A stretch of 64,000 nt of DNA from Symbiodinium sp. CCMP2592 (lineage: Eukaryota > Sar > Dinophyceae > Suessiales > Symbiodiniaceae). Below the pieces are notes generated by a model. It saw nothing but the letters and a program-made list of their open reading frames with translations, searched no databases and was not told the DNA's origin. Position 1 is the stretch's first letter. Each line of letters opens with the position of its first letter. Position numbers and translations under genes: made by a program. The stretch is taken from the NCBI GenBank assembly GCA_905221615.1, contig CAJNDT010004602.1, positions 62,001-126,000 on the forward strand, read 5' to 3'. Shown here piece after piece: positions 1 through 11,334 of this stretch.

Positions 1-32
1 GGAACACCCTGTCGTCCCTCAACCTGAAACCC

Positions 33-130
33 TACTTGGAGGTTAATGGGTAGGTATAAGTAGGGTTACAAGTATAAGTGGAGTATCCTACTTATAACCC
101 TACTTATAACTACCCATGAACCTCCAAGTA
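33..130. repeat. Palindromic MITE-like element, family P1 (copy 1)
   Basis: The left arm begins tacttggaggttaatgggta and the right arm ends actacccatgaacctccaagta, its imperfect reverse complement. The centre holds alternating 'ttataagtggggtta' and 'cctacttataaccc' motifs that also pair. Copies follow at 512, 3636, 3843, 8549, 12604, 17817 and 18780. No protein is encoded. Confidence 0.75.
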
Positions 131-176
131 AGCCTTACACCCGAAGCCCTTAAGCCCTACCGCGTGGTACCCGAGC

Positions 177-278
177 CTCTAGTCTCCATTGTGGTTCCTG
201 TTTTAGGGGTTGAGCCAGGCTAGTCTTTGGGATCCGACAAGATAAACACCAAAAAGATCAACTACAATGGAGATTGTA
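177..278. repeat. Degenerate palindromic element, family P3
   Basis: It opens with tagtctccattgtggttcct and closes with aactacaatggagattgta, an imperfect inverted pair around 60 bp of unpaired sequence. The best-preserved family member is at 2961-3072. Confidence 0.6.
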
Positions 279-511
279 GAGGTACTGCAGCATGGCCGGT
301 AGTATGCAGGTCAATCAGATCGGCAAGCGTCTGGTGAAGCCATTAACACAATCATTAACACCACGAGCAACATACCCGGATGTAAAGGAACTGGAAATCA
401 GGGTAGAACCAGGGCGGTAGGATACAGCATACACGTAATGATTAAGTACAACTACTGCCGAGCTCTCATGAGATAAAGGCCTCCCGAACCCTTTTGTCCA
501 AACTACATGTC

Positions 512-698
512 ACTTGGAGGTTCATGGGCAGTTATAAGTGGGGTTATATAAGTCCCCTAGTATGGGTTATAACTATAGTATCCTACTTATAACCCTACTT
601 ATAGGTAGTTGTAAGTGGGTTATAAGTCCCCTAGTATGGGTTATAACTATAGTATCCTACTTATAACCCTACTTATAACTGCCCATGAACCTCCAAGC
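512..698. repeat. Palindromic element, family P1, internally duplicated
   Basis: Arms acttggaggttcatgggcag and ctgcccatgaacctccaag are exact inverted repeats. The interior 'ggttataagtcccctagtatggg...' block of about 60 bp occurs twice in tandem (about 545-604 and 617-676), making this copy nearly twice the usual length. Confidence 0.75.
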
Positions 699-901
699 AC
701 CAAGGCTCTCTGGCCACAGCTGCCGCTCGAAAGCATGCGGGCCGAACGCCGAAACCTTAAACTCTAAACCTCGGTACGTGACACTGAAATCCATGAGTTA
801 CAAAGAAAGCGCCAGCTGGTGTGCGGATCTCTCCAAAGAGCGATTCCTGAAAGGGTCCTCGCGCAAGTTCTAGGTACTTGGTTAGCACACTTGTTGCCTG
901 C

Positions 902-965
902 CATAGTCTCCATTATGGTTCCTTTCAGGGGTTACCATGTAAACTGAAGAACAGGAACTACAGCA
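902..965. repeat. Degenerate palindromic element, family P3
   Basis: The sequence runs from catagtctccattatggttc to gaacaggaactacagcagga. The left arm is conserved while the right arm has decayed. Confidence 0.45.
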
Positions 966-1910
966 GGATGGTAGGGTTACAGCTGAGTATATGATCATTA
1001 GGTACTTGGACCATCAGGGCCGTAGGGCGTTGGCCCACGCCCATCAAACCTCTACACAAGTCGCGCTGTGGCTCGATATACCTACACGAACCCGGTCAAG
1101 CATGCAGCAACAGTTCTCAATCTTATTAACGGTAATTCCCAAACCAGAAAACTACCCCATCAAGCAAGACTGACGTCCAAATCCTAATAGGTCCTAGCAA
1201 GAAAACCTCACATTAATACTGATGATTAATCTTTAAACCTTGAATCCAACATGTTAAACTTTTAACATGTCCCATACCGACACCTCTGAAACAAAAAAGC
1301 TGCCTACTACTTACTAAATAGTAACCCAAATACCTATTATCCCACACCCCAGTACCTACTTTGTTGGGTCCTTTGGGCCATCATCGGGACACCCTAAACC
1401 AGCGGTTATAAGGCCCAGAACGGCAAACAACAGCATTCTCAGAGACAAACGGGTAGTTCTCTAAATTAGGGTACCTCTTCTCTTTAGGTCCCCAAAATAG
1501 CACGGCTCCCTGCGATTTGTTACAGTCCCGAAGTGGATCGGTTCAAGCCACACACGATCTCGAGCCTAAGCCTGTCTTACACGAGAAGTTCGATTCCAAG
1601 TATCTTACTAAAGCCCTCAGGCTGCGACTGTCGTGGGCCCTGTCGTTGTACAGTGGGTTCAGCCCGTTTGTCTTCGTTTTTTTGCGGACATGTAATGCCT
1701 TAGGATTTGAGTTGAAGAGCCAGCTTCAAATTAAGGTACCTGACAGTGGCCGCAGGAAGCCGCAATATCCAAGACCTTGTGAGCACGTTGCTGATGGCTC
1801 AATCACAGTCCTGGGTTCACTGTACTCACATCAAACCAAGGCAGTTGGGGGTGCTGGTGGCTACGTCATGTACAAGCAGAGGCGTGGACTTTGGGAGATC
1901 CGTAATTAAC

Positions 1911-2020
1911 CCTAAGGCTCCATGTGCCGATATAGTGTATACTTAGGCCTTAAAGTACCTATATATACGGACCTCTTTAAGGCCTAAGTACCTACTATAT
2001 GGGTACATGGAGCCTTAGGG
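1911..2020. repeat. Palindromic MITE-like element, family P2
   Basis: The left arm begins cctaaggctccatgtgccga and the right arm ends gggtacatggagccttaggg. The middle carries paired 'acttaggccttaaagtacct' and 'aaggcctaagtacct' segments, so the whole 110 bp can fold as one hairpin. Related copies lie at 4888/8417 (split), 9767, 11243, 13690, 17714, 19631 and 22071, with half copies at 20155 and 24188. Confidence 0.75.
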
Positions 2021-2082
2021 TATTTAAGAGGTGAAGCGTTGCGATTAGTGTCGTGCGGGCTGTTCAAGCCTACCTACAGTCT

Positions 2083-2106
2083 CCATTGTACTTCCTTTTT
2101 TGTGGT
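2083..2106. repeat. Half copy of family P3
   Basis: Only the conserved arm (tagtctccattgt-type followed by a T run) is visible. No partner arm was found nearby. Confidence 0.35.
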
Positions 2107-2960
2107 AATCGCCTTGTAGGTTCCTAAACCCTAAACACTAAAGCCCTCACTACCTTGTAGGGTCCTTACTATGAAGTTGGTGAAGTCACAAAAGAACTAG
2201 GTAGGTTGAGTCTCCTGGAGTCCTGAACTCGTCCAATGTCAGTTAGGGCTCAGGGGCTTTGGGTTTAGGGCTGGGGGTTCAGGGTTTGGGGAGTTCAGGG
2301 TTTGCGGTTGAACTATGTTGCGAACTCTGAGTGTCATTCACTTGAGGTCCGTGCGAAGTGCGGCATAATCTTCACCAAATCAGTGAGCATTCTATTGATA
2401 AAGCAGGTTAAGGTGTGGGGGCCCTGGGATGACGATGGCTACTGGTTGTAATGATTGCTGGCTTAGGTTGTGTGGTTACTGTAACTACAGGGAGCAGGTG
2501 GAGGAAGGAAGTTATGTATGTTTATTCAACTCAGAGTAACAAGGCTGCTTATCGTCTAGACTTTCCTTCTATAGGTCCTCGTCAAAACTCTTGACTGCTG
2601 CTGCTGTCGCAGCCACACCTGCCCGGTTCTCCAATCTCACGGCACCGACCCCTACCAGGTTTTAGGGTTGGGTTTAGGACCCATAAACCGAGTCCTTGCT
2701 TTGACCCCGAAACCTCTGCATCCTTCATAGCTTCCAACGGAGGCTGACGGATATCCTTAATGAAGCGTATTCCTTCCATCAGTAAGAAGCCATCTTGGGT
2801 TTCCTAGATCCTTTGCTTCCAACACACCATGGGGTCCCGTTTTGGGGCTCTGTAAAACCCGTGCTGTCTGGTCTGGCTTGCGGTTTAAGGCTCCGTAACA
2901 CCCACCTGCGTCTAGGGTTGGGGGATGTTAGCGCATTCGGACTCTGTAACAACCATTTAT

Positions 2961-3072
2961 ACCTATAGTCTCCATTGTAGTTCCTTTTTTGGTTAACCAA
3001 AATCTCTATTATAGGATCCTAACCATAAAACTGGTTAACCAAAAAAAGGAACTACAATGGAGACTATAGGTA
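2961..3072. repeat. Near-perfect palindrome, family P3 reference copy
   Basis: The arms are nearly exact inverted repeats of about 38 bp: the left begins acctatagtctccattgtag and runs through a T tract into ggttaacc; the right begins ggttaacc and runs through an A tract to ggagactataggt. The spacer is about 25 bp and contains a BamHI-like ggatcc. The low divergence suggests a recent copy. It has no coding content. Confidence 0.8.
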
Positions 3073-3635
3073 TTGTTGAATCCGGGAAGGCTAAAGGACA
3101 ACAAGGCGGTCACTGCCGAGGACTTCAATGCCGCACAGGACCAGGTGGGGTCCTGGTTTAGGGTTTAGGGTTTGGGGGAGTCCTGAGGGCAAAAGAACAG
3201 CGAAAATGAGTGAAGGGTTTAGGGTTTAGGGTTGTTGTTCCCCATGAGCTTTGGGGCTTACCTGACTTGGGCTTTCATAACGATAGTACAGTGTTCATGC
3301 CCGATCCCTACTTAGGTTTTGGAACCTGTAAAAGTCGAATTCTTCAGGCCGTAGACTGAGTGCTGCAAACCGCAGACTCTAAATCCCAATCCCGAAAACC
3401 TCAAACACTAAATGCCAATGCTCAGTCCGAGCTAAGGCCCCACGCGCACTCGAAAGTACGGGCATGCAGGCTTGCATCCAGATCGACGCAGTTTCTGGAG
3501 TTCATAGATCTGACATGCCGAATGGACTACGTGCATACTTGCTATCAGCAATCTCGGAGGCTGCATGCCCCCGAGCCTGGATTGCTTTCTCGGCGAGTGT
3601 CAACTGTCTCCTGACCGCTGTGGGCTCTCCGAGAA

Positions 3636-3760
3636 TACTTGGAGGATCATGGGACTTAGTAACTAGGGATATAACTAGGGTAACTATACTTATCGTTACT
3701 TATAACCTCAATTAAGGTAGTTAAAACCGTACTTACTAAGTCCCATGACCCTTTAAGTAC
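3636..3760. repeat. Palindromic element, family P1
   Basis: The left arm is tacttggaggatcatgggac and the right arm tcccatgaccctttaagta. The inner part, 'ttagtaactaggg...' with 'acttactaagtccc', links it to the variant at 18780. Confidence 0.7.
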
Positions 3761-3842
3761 TATCATGAGCTGTGCTCCGAGAGCGAACTGAGATGTTCGA
3801 GAAAGTTTTAACGATGGTTGATGTGACATCTGCAGTAGTATC

Positions 3843-3967
3843 TGAAGGTTCATGGGTAGTTATAAGTGGGGTGATAAGTCCCCTAATATGGGTTATGAGT
3901 TATAAAATCATTTTATCCTACTTATAACTTATAACCCTACTTATAACTACCCATGAACCTCCAAGTA
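3843..3967. repeat. Palindromic element, family P1
   Basis: Arms tgaaggttcatgggtagtta and taactacccatgaacctcca flank a paired core of tataagt and acttata motifs. Confidence 0.75.
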
Positions 3968-4887
3968 GATTCATAGAGCCATTGCGAGTCTTAGTCATTC
4001 AGTGCTGGGTACTGAGCGCCGGGAGTTGATCATTGATCAGCGAGTCCGGGGTGTGGTCAGTAAGCGGACAGTGGTCATTACTGAGCCAGTGAGGTGTGAA
4101 TGTCAGTCACTCAACATGGTCAGTATCGGTTATGAGTTGTTTTTTGCATTGACTCGATGGGTTTTGGTGTGTAGCTTCAGGGTGACTTCTCGCACCCATC
4201 TGGCTTAATGTCTGGTTGGATTGGCTGGTCTGAGATCATGATCCATGTAATGTCTAACACTCGCAAACAGGCAAACATCCTGAACCACCTAATCCACTAC
4301 TGAAATCCGCAAACTGAATCCGTGTTTCTCACTCAGAGCCCAAACTTTGCACCTTGGACATCATCGCTGGTCCTTAAGCGTACGACGAGTAACGCTACGA
4401 CGCGCAGCGCTTGACATGAAGCGCTGAACCGTAAACTCTCTGGGATCCTAATCATGTGCAACAGATGATTCCCAAAAGGTAGTACATTCCAGGGTCTATG
4501 TAAGCCTCAAACTCTAGTCCCCAAACCCTTACAGATACCCTTAAAACGCTAACTATAGGGGCCTCCATAATTACCAGGTTTCTTTGAGAAATGTAATATA
4601 ATGGGCCCCAAAACCCTGTTCAAGCCAGGCCAAAATCTCCAACGCCCTCCGTGCAGCCGCGCGAAGGGAGTCGACGCTCCGGCTGGAGATGCTTCTTGGA
4701 TCGGAATCCACGCAGGAGGGCGCTAGTAGTATAATAGGGCTTAGGGTCGTTGATGGTTTAGGGTGCAAGGTTTTGAGGGTTTAGGGTGTTTGAGGCCTAG
4801 GTTGCGGAAATGGCTGAGAGACCTAAGCCCTCGAGCGTTGTTTACTGCTTGGTGCTCGGATGTGATCCATCAAGCCCTCAACCCTTC

Positions 4888-4917
4888 CCTAAGGCTCCAT
4901 GTACCCATATAGTATAT
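4888..4917. repeat. Left half of a split family P2 palindrome
   Basis: The sequence matches the left arm of family P2 (ccctaaggctccatgtaccc followed by atatagtatat) and stops abruptly. The missing remainder starts at 8417. The last four bases, ATAT, are repeated there, as expected for a target-site duplication made by the intervening insertion. Confidence 0.7.
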
Positions 4918-5649
4918 GAGCAAAGAGCTAAATACTCCACATCAGGGAGTAGTCTTCCGGGGGACTTTGGATGCCATGTGGCATGAGTGCCATACCATAG
5001 TGTGGAAAACGATAATGTCAGTTATGTATGTGTAATGTCCGCATGAATATGTAAAACGATATAGTGAAGGTCCAAAAACGATAAGGCGATTTTGCGAGCC
5101 AACGCACGTGTGCTGGTGCAGCAGTGCAGAGCTCAAGTCGGGATCCCAATCTTTCCTGGCCATGGTCCGAAACTTAGAGTACCCAATCTAGGTTTCAAGG
5201 CTCCGAAACTTAGAGCTCACTTCCAGGGATCCCAAAACTACCCAAGCGTGCCAGTGACCACGGTGTAAACTCACTTCCAGGGGTCCGTATTCGCGCCGTG
5301 TGATGTCAACTCGTTCCCGAACCTGAGCGTGTGATGTAAAACCATTTGTCGGGATCCCAGGGCTGGGCAGGGCATCGTGTGGCTACTGCTGTGCTGGCGC
5401 ATGTCTCACGCACATTTGGGGGTGGAATCTTGCTCGCGCCAGAAGGGAGAGTGGGGAGGGGACTGGGTTCGGATGGGGCGCACTGGAGAAACAAAGAAAG
5501 ACAAGCTTTCGGCAAACGTCCAAACCCTGCGTGCCCGTGCTCTGTCAAAGAGACTGCATTGAGAGCGAAGCTGGGGAGGGGAAGCGGTTGCGGCTGCTTT
5601 ACCCCCTCAGTGCATACGGGCCGGGGTTTGGAGGTTTGCTGAAATCCAA

Positions 5650-5674
5650 ATTTTGGCTCAACGTTTGGCTCAAG
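5650..5674 (+). other. Possible relict spliced-leader sequence, two partial copies
   Basis: The stretch attttggctcaa is followed two bases later by tttggctcaag. Both match the 3' half of the dinoflagellate trans-spliced leader, which ends ATTTTGGCTCAAG. In dinoflagellates, retroposed mRNAs are known to carry tandem truncated leaders. The match is 11-13 nt each, so coincidence is possible, but two adjacent hits are suggestive. Confidence 0.35.
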
Positions 5675-5848
5675 GGGACGGGTGTTGTACCAATCCTGCT
5701 CCTGCCACATGCCTAGGTGTCTGTTTGTGTGTCTGTGTGCAAAGCCTGGAGCCGTGTCATGTAAACTCACTTCCAGGGGTCCGAAAACTACCGGACCGTT
5801 TTTGGTGTAGAAGGTTACGACAAGGGATAATTAGGGTTTCGGGTTTAG

Positions 5849-5976
5849 GTGCCGCTTGCCTACATTTCGGAGTTGTTGGACCAGGCTTTTGTTGAACAGG
5901 AGTGCTGCAGAAGTTTCTTTTGAGGCCCTGAAACCTGCGCAGAAGTCCGCTAAGAATCTGCAGACAGATCCGAATT
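5849..5976 (+). repeat. Segmental duplicate D, copy 1
   Basis: About 128 bp containing 'gaacaggagtgctgcagaag' and 'gcagacagatccga' recurs at 8147-8275 with scattered substitutions and a few indels. It forms the near-terminal part of the 4918-8416 insert. Confidence 0.65.
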
Positions 5977-6022
5977 GTCGAGACTCTAGCCTGGCCGAAA
6001 CCGGAACGAAAGCTGCTGCAGG

Positions 6023-6323
6023 AGGTTTGGGATCCCGGGAACTGAATTTACATCGCACATGCAGAAAAGTCCCAAGCACAGGCGGTTGTGAACTGGCTTG
6101 CTCTGTTAGGTTTAGGACACCTGGAAGTGAGTTTTCGTCGCACGGCTCCAAACCCCCCATGCACTGGCGTGATTGTTAGCACGATTGGGTAGCTTTCGGG
6201 CCCCTAGTTCACATGGAATGGGCTCTGGTGTGGTTCCCAACGTGCCCGGCTCCAAGAAAGCACCGGCGTGGTGAACTAGCGCACTGTAGGTTGTTTGGCA
6301 CCTCGGTAAGTCATTTTGTGCAC
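6023..6323 (+). repeat. 300-bp direct repeat, copy 1 of 3
   Basis: It begins aggtttgggatcccggg and ends near gtcattttgtgcac. The block is almost identical to 6677-6976 and, over its first 195 bp, to 7540-7735. It contains 'ggacacctggaagtgagttt', whose inverse (actcacttccaggggtcc) appears near 5268 and 5764, so inverted relations also exist within the insert. Confidence 0.75.
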
Positions 6324-6336
6324 GCCCTTGTAAAAC

Positions 6337-6575
6337 GAGGCAATTCCAGTGCTGAAGTTGTACTACAAGAAAGCACAATTCAGCCAGAAGCTCAAACGAG
6401 GCATTTCCAGTACTGAAGTTGTACCACAAGCAAGCACAATCCAGGCAAGAGCCGAAACGAGGCATTGCCAGTACTAAAGTTGTACTACAATCCAGCCAGG
6501 AGCCGAAACGAGGCATTTCCAGTGTCTACAAGCAAGCGCAATCCAGCCAGGAGCGAAACGAGGCATTTCCACTTG
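6337..6575 (+). repeat. Minisatellite of about 50-60 bp, around 5 units
   Basis: Units start with aaacgaggcatttccagtac and continue with a 'gttgtactacaagcaagcac' / 'aatccagccaggagccg' segment. Unit starts are near 6337, 6395, 6455, 6505 and 6556, and one isolated unit sits at about 7083-7150. Confidence 0.7.
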
Positions 6576-6676
6576 CAAAGCCCCTTTATCCTTCCTTGGC
6601 CTCTTTCAAGACCCTTAGGGTTTAGGGTTGCTCTGGTAGGTTTGGGACGCCTGGACAGTTCCTAGCATGCTGCAGC

Positions 6677-6976
6677 AGGTTTGGGATCCCGGAAACTGAA
6701 TTTACATCACACACGCAGAAAAGTCCCAAGCACAGGCGGTTGTGAACTGGCTTGCTCTGTTAGGTTTAGGACACCTGGAAGTGAGTTTTCGTCGCACGGC
6801 TCCAAACCCCCCATGCACTGGCGTGATTGTTAGCGCGATTGGGTAGCTTTCGGGCCCCTAGTTCACATGGAATGGGCTCTGGTGTGGTTCCCAACGTGCC
6901 CGGCTCCAAGAAAGCACTGGCGTGGTGAACTAGCGCACTGTAGGTTGTTTGGCACCTCGGTAGGTCATTTTGTGCA
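6677..6976 (+). repeat. 300-bp direct repeat, copy 2 of 3
   Basis: It shares with copy 1 the span from aggtttgggatcccgg to gtcattttgtgcac, with only a few differences. It also shares 'ctagc.tgctgcagc' immediately upstream with copy 3. Confidence 0.75.
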
Positions 6977-7539
6977 CATCCAACACACGTTTAGCACCCG
7001 TGCCCACGACTTCGTCCCACTCAGCTCGATCGGCTTTCCCCAACTCAGGCCACCAGCACTAAGCTGTGCTACCAGCAAGCAGACAAGCCAGCCAGGAGCC
7101 GAAACGAGGCATTTCCAGTAAAGTTGTACTACGAACAAGCACGAGCACAATCCACGGGTTTAATGTGGATTTGCACGGATTTAACGTATATTTGTATGGT
7201 TCAATGTATAATTGCACGGATTTAGCGGGCGGTTTTCGGTCAGGAAAGGGCTCAAAGATCGAGCCCGCGACCCTGCCCAGTTTGGTTCGCAAGGTGGCCG
7301 CCCCCCACCCGGCTGCTGAGTTATACACAGCTCAGTGTGCAGACAAGCGGCTCACGAGGCAAGTGGGGAAGCTGTGCGGGCTCAACTCCCGCTGGGGTTG
7401 TTTAGGTCCCTTGACCAACTGGAACCGAGATTTTGGATGACCAAAACCTTTCGAGAGGGCAGGTGCCCGCGCCGTCCATTCGGACGAAGCGGGAGCTTTG
7501 AAGCCAACTGATCCCCCACAGTTGCTAGCGTGCTGCAGC

Positions 7540-7735
7540 AGGTTTGGGATCCCGGTAACTGAATTTACATCACACACGCAGAAAAGTCCCAAGCACAGGC
7601 GGTTGTGAACTGGCTTGCTCTGTTAGGTTTAGGACACCTGGAAGTGAGTTTTCGTCGCACGGCTCCAAACCCCCCATGCACTGGCGTGATTGTTAGCACG
7701 ATTGGGTAGCTTTCGGGCCCCTAGTTCACATGGAA
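7540..7735 (+). repeat. 300-bp direct repeat, copy 3 (truncated)
   Basis: It matches the first 195 bp of copies 1 and 2, ending at ttcacatggaatgg, after which unrelated sequence begins. Confidence 0.7.
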
Positions 7736-7744
7736 TGGTACAGA

Positions 7745-8140
7745 CCTTGTTTTGGTATCCCCAAACCTTCCCAGGGACTCCTAAAACCCGTTGGCAGTCC
7801 CATAAACAGAGCCGTTCTTCGTGTGTGCCTGCTCCAAACTTCTGTTATTTGGAAAATTGGAAGGCCGGTGACAATCTCGGGGTCCCCGGCTTTCTTTGTG
7901 CGTGCTACGGGTGCTTCTAAACCTTATTTTGGGCCCCCAAAACCTTACCAGGAACTCTTAAAGAACCGTTTGCAGTCACATAAACAGGGCCGCTCCTTGT
8001 GTGTGCCTAAAATCCAGGCCTTCGCCTTGCCCTCCTGTGATCTGGCAAATTGGGGTTGGCTTTTGCTTATCAAGTTCTGCTCATAAAAGCGCATTTTTGG
8101 ACTAGGCCGGGTGCCAATCTCGGGATCACCTCCTTTCTTT
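7745..8140 (+). repeat. Two diverged tandem units of about 180 bp
   Basis: 'cccaaaccttcccagggact ... cataaacagagccgttcttcg' at 7760 recurs as 'cccaaaaccttaccaggaact ... cataaacagggccgctccttg' at 7935. Both are followed by 'caatctcggg' and a 'ttctttgtg(c/t)gtg' stretch. Confidence 0.55.
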
Positions 8141-8146
8141 GTGTGT

Positions 8147-8275
8147 GTGCCGTTTGCCTACAGTTCGCAGTTGTCGGACCTGGCTTTTTGAACAGGAGTG
8201 CTCCAGAAGTTTCTTTTGAGGCCCTGAAACTTGCACAGGGGCCCGCTAAGAATCTCGTTTGCAGACAGATCCGAG
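8147..8275 (+). repeat. Segmental duplicate D, copy 2
   Basis: This is the second copy of the 5849-5976 segment, containing gaacaggagtgctccagaag and gcagacagatccga. Confidence 0.65.
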
Positions 8276-8416
8276 TTTGGACATGCTTGCTACTTGCAGT
8301 ATGATACTTATGCCGCTGATGTTGCGTTTGATATGTAAAACGATATGGTGAAGGTCCAAAAACGATAACATCAAAACAAAGACCGCTTCTGCGCAAACGA
8401 ATATTGCCCATCGCTC

Positions 8417-8494
8417 ATATACTTAGGCCTTGAAGTACCTATATAGGGACCCCTTTAAGGCTTAAGTATCTGCTATGGTACATGGAGCCTTTGG
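8417..8494. repeat. Right part of the split family P2 palindrome
   Basis: It begins atatacttaggccttgaagt and ends ggtacatggagcctttggg, completing the element begun at 4888-4917. Confidence 0.7.
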
Positions 8495-8548
8495 GCTTGA
8501 AACCCCGCAGCACAAACTCGGGAGCGAGCCTGGGGACTCTGATCAGTA

Positions 8549-8663
8549 CTACTTGAAGGTTCATGGGTAGTTATAAAGTAGGGTTATAAGTAGGATAACT
8601 ATACTTATAACTTATAGTAGGGGGCGTATCACCCACTTATTGCTACCCATAAACCTCCAAGTA
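8549..8663. repeat. Palindromic element, family P1
   Basis: Arms tacttgaaggttcatgggta and tacccataaacctccaagta flank paired ttataagt/acttataa motifs. Confidence 0.7.
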
Positions 8664-9766
8664 TCGAAGCCTGAATGATTACCCCCCCGATGTTTCCTGA
8701 GGGTTCCTCTTATGCTAGTACAATATCTACAATAAGCCCCAAAGCCTTGTTCGCAGGAGTAAGGCCCCCTGATGATATGAATCCTGCATTACCCTAAGCT
8801 ATGGGAATTCCTTATAATGGGTAATGCAGGATATATCTATATCTATGTATCTCTATATATATATATATATATATACCATCAACCGTAGTGAGGTAGTTCC
8901 GCTTTTGGCAGTTCGGTTGGTTGAGGAAAGGCATTGCTTCATGACTGTAACTGAATGCTAGGGGCTGTCGGGTTTTTTTAGATCCGCAGATATTTCAAGT
9001 CCCGTTAGTTCAGGAACGCTTTTCGGATAGGCACAATATGGAAGCTCGAACTAGAGGAGAACGGACGATCATAATCTTGTGCTGTTGCATCTGGCCATCC
9101 TATTAGTATACATTTTATTTCCTTGTTTGGATTACCTGACCCGTAAAATGAGCAAGTGGTTAACTCAACAACAGGAACTACAATTGAAGCTACAGGACGG
9201 TCTAAAGCACTATTACCCCATGACCCTAAACCAGGAAGTCTTATGCACAAAGGGCTCATGTGACCCATGAACTTGAACAGACTGTGAAACAGAGTTCAGA
9301 TGAAGTTTCCGTCCAAGTGATGTCATGGTCACTGATGTAGCGCATTGTTCTCCGGATTGCGGTTGCCGAGGTCTCTTGCAACGGATATATATATATATAT
9401 ATATCTGTATGCACTGTAGGTGTATAAACATGCACTATCACCCCGCCCCCCTGCAACATCAGCTTTTGCAATGGGTTAAACTTACTCCTCTGCTGCAGGG
9501 CGTGCAAGAATGCGCCACAGTGACAGCTATCAGTTCATATTCAACAATCCACACGCAGCACAAGCAGAGGGAGCTGGGCTGTTAGGCTATAGACATTGCA
9601 TAGATTTCGAAACGAATGTCTGGGTCCTTTGGAGCACACCTACCATAGTTCCCAAACGCCGCAAAACCCTCCGCACTTTGATTCCCGTGCTGCGTGCCTC
9701 AGCCGCCTCTGAACCCCAATTTCTGAATCCCGGAGCCCCTCGACCCGCTACTAGCAGCTGTGAACC

Positions 9767-9851
9767 CAAAGGCTCCATGTGCCTTAAAGAGGTCCCTATA
9801 AAGGCACTTTAGGGCCTAAGTACCTACTATATCGGTACATGGAGCCTTAGG
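9767..9851. repeat. Palindromic element, family P2
   Basis: Arms aaaggctccatgtgcctta and ggtacatggagccttagg are present. The core is shortened relative to the 1911 copy. Confidence 0.65.
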
Positions 9852-10224
9852 GGAAATGCTCCGACTTCTGAGAACCCACAGCCTGCAGATCGTTCAGTGA
9901 CAAGTCTTAGCCCGCTTCTTGACCCGAGCAGATTCCGGTTTAGGGTGTGGGGCTTTCAACCCAACGCCCTAAAAAAACACAAGCACGCCACGCCCGCTGT
10001 CGAGGTATAGATATACTACGTGCCCCTACTGCGGCAAGGTGAAAGCAGCTTGGCTGACTGCTGCCAGGGTTATACACACTGCCTAAGGCCTAAGTATATA
10101 CTCCGCTACTCAGTAGCTGGGTGGATACACTTTACACTTTTGGGGGATAATATTACCCACTACAAAACTGAAAGTGTGTACTTTCTGGGGCTTATGAACT
10201 CAGCAACTAAGTACTACTATACCC

Positions 10225-10306
10225 ACAGGCCCCACAGTAGTTCCTTTTTGGGATTGCCTCATAAGATTCTAAATATGAACCCCAAAGAGGAACTACTTTG
10301 GGGCCT
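10225..10306. repeat. Palindrome related to family P3
   Basis: aggccccacagtagttcctt pairs with gaggaactactttggggcct around a 40-bp centre that includes cataagattctaaatatg. The flanking octamer differs from other P3 copies, suggesting a sub-family. Confidence 0.6.
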
Positions 10307-11242
10307 TAGGGTAGTCACAAGGAGCCTCAGGGCCTCAAATCCTAACCTCCAGTCCGACTAAACCCTGCAGCTGGGTTAGGGGAGGTTTTGGAGTTTGGGG
10401 TTTCAGGGTTTCGGGTTTAGGGTTTCGGGTTCAGGGTTCTAGGGTGTACGGGGTTTCGGGTTCAGGGTTCTAGGGTGTAGTTTAGGGGACCGGGTTGCCG
10501 GGAGCCCGGCTTAGAGTTTGCTCCTACTTGGAGGATCGTGAATACATAATCCGGATGTGTATAAATGCTTATCTTAGACCCCCAATACCCAACCTTTAAA
10601 CTTTTTGGGTTCTTATGTTTTTGGTAGGAGTTTAAAAGTTCAAGTTCTTATTTCAGTGGGTTTTTGGGGGAGTAAGGTAATGCCGATGCCGTGTGGACCT
10701 TCACGGTGCCCGATACCTAAACTCCATAGAACCCAGTCACAACCCGGCGCTTTCAAAGGAATCTTGAGTTCTTCAAGCTCCCAAGGTAGGCCTTTGGGAC
10801 ATTTTATGTTTCCCCTTATTGGGCTAAAGAGGATACTATTTACGAGTGTTTTTCAGAGGCTTAAAGGGCCAACCTAGCTCCACAAACCACCCAAACCTTG
10901 ACCCCGAACCCTAAACCCTAAACCCCTAAACCGCGAAGCCTAAACCCTTAAAGGTCAAACCACAATCAGAGCCTGTGCCTCGGATCCTAACAAAGTCTCC
11001 GGTATGATACTTTCAGACGTCTCATAAAACCCGCGTATACTTCGAAGTGGAGTCATCATAATAATAACTCGACATAACAACTAACAACTACTTGCTAAGT
11101 CCCCCGACCCTCCAAGTAGACCCCTTTGGTTCATCTAAGACCGGTACATAGCTTTCAGTACACATCCCTGAGCACTATGCCGAAGCTAGAGCTCGAGTAA
11201 CAAATCCAAGGCTGGCCCCGCAGTCGCCAGCAACAAACATAA

Positions 11243-11334
11243 CCCTGAGTGGTATATACATTGGTCCCAAAGTATCTACATAGGGACTACTTTAAGGCCA
11301 AAGTATATCTAGTTGGGTACATGAACCCTTACGG
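11243..11334. repeat. Degenerate family P2 element
   Basis: The right arm, gttgggtacatgaaccctta, and the central tagggactactttaaggcc are recognisable. The left arm has decayed. Confidence 0.45.

Larger units (their letters stand above)
4918..8416. mobile_element. 3.5 kb insertion inside a P2 palindrome, internally duplicated, non-coding
   Basis: The block separates two halves of one P2 element, flanked by ATAT on both sides. Its ends are short inverted GAGC...GCTC. Inside, a 36-bp 'atatgtaaaacgatat(a/g)gtgaagg...' motif appears near both ends (about 5047 and 8332) in direct orientation. Other parts are duplicated two or three times (5849/8147; 6023/6677/7540; 7750/7925). I see no transposase: the frames are short and stop-rich. 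It therefore looks like a non-autonomous element or composite insert. The 4-bp target duplication and 4-bp termini are suggestive but too short to assign a superfamily. Confidence 0.55.

Noticed and set aside
5306..8411. Frames of 100-154 codons on both strands in the nested insert
   Set aside because: Not conserved between the duplicated blocks that contain them, so coding is unlikely.
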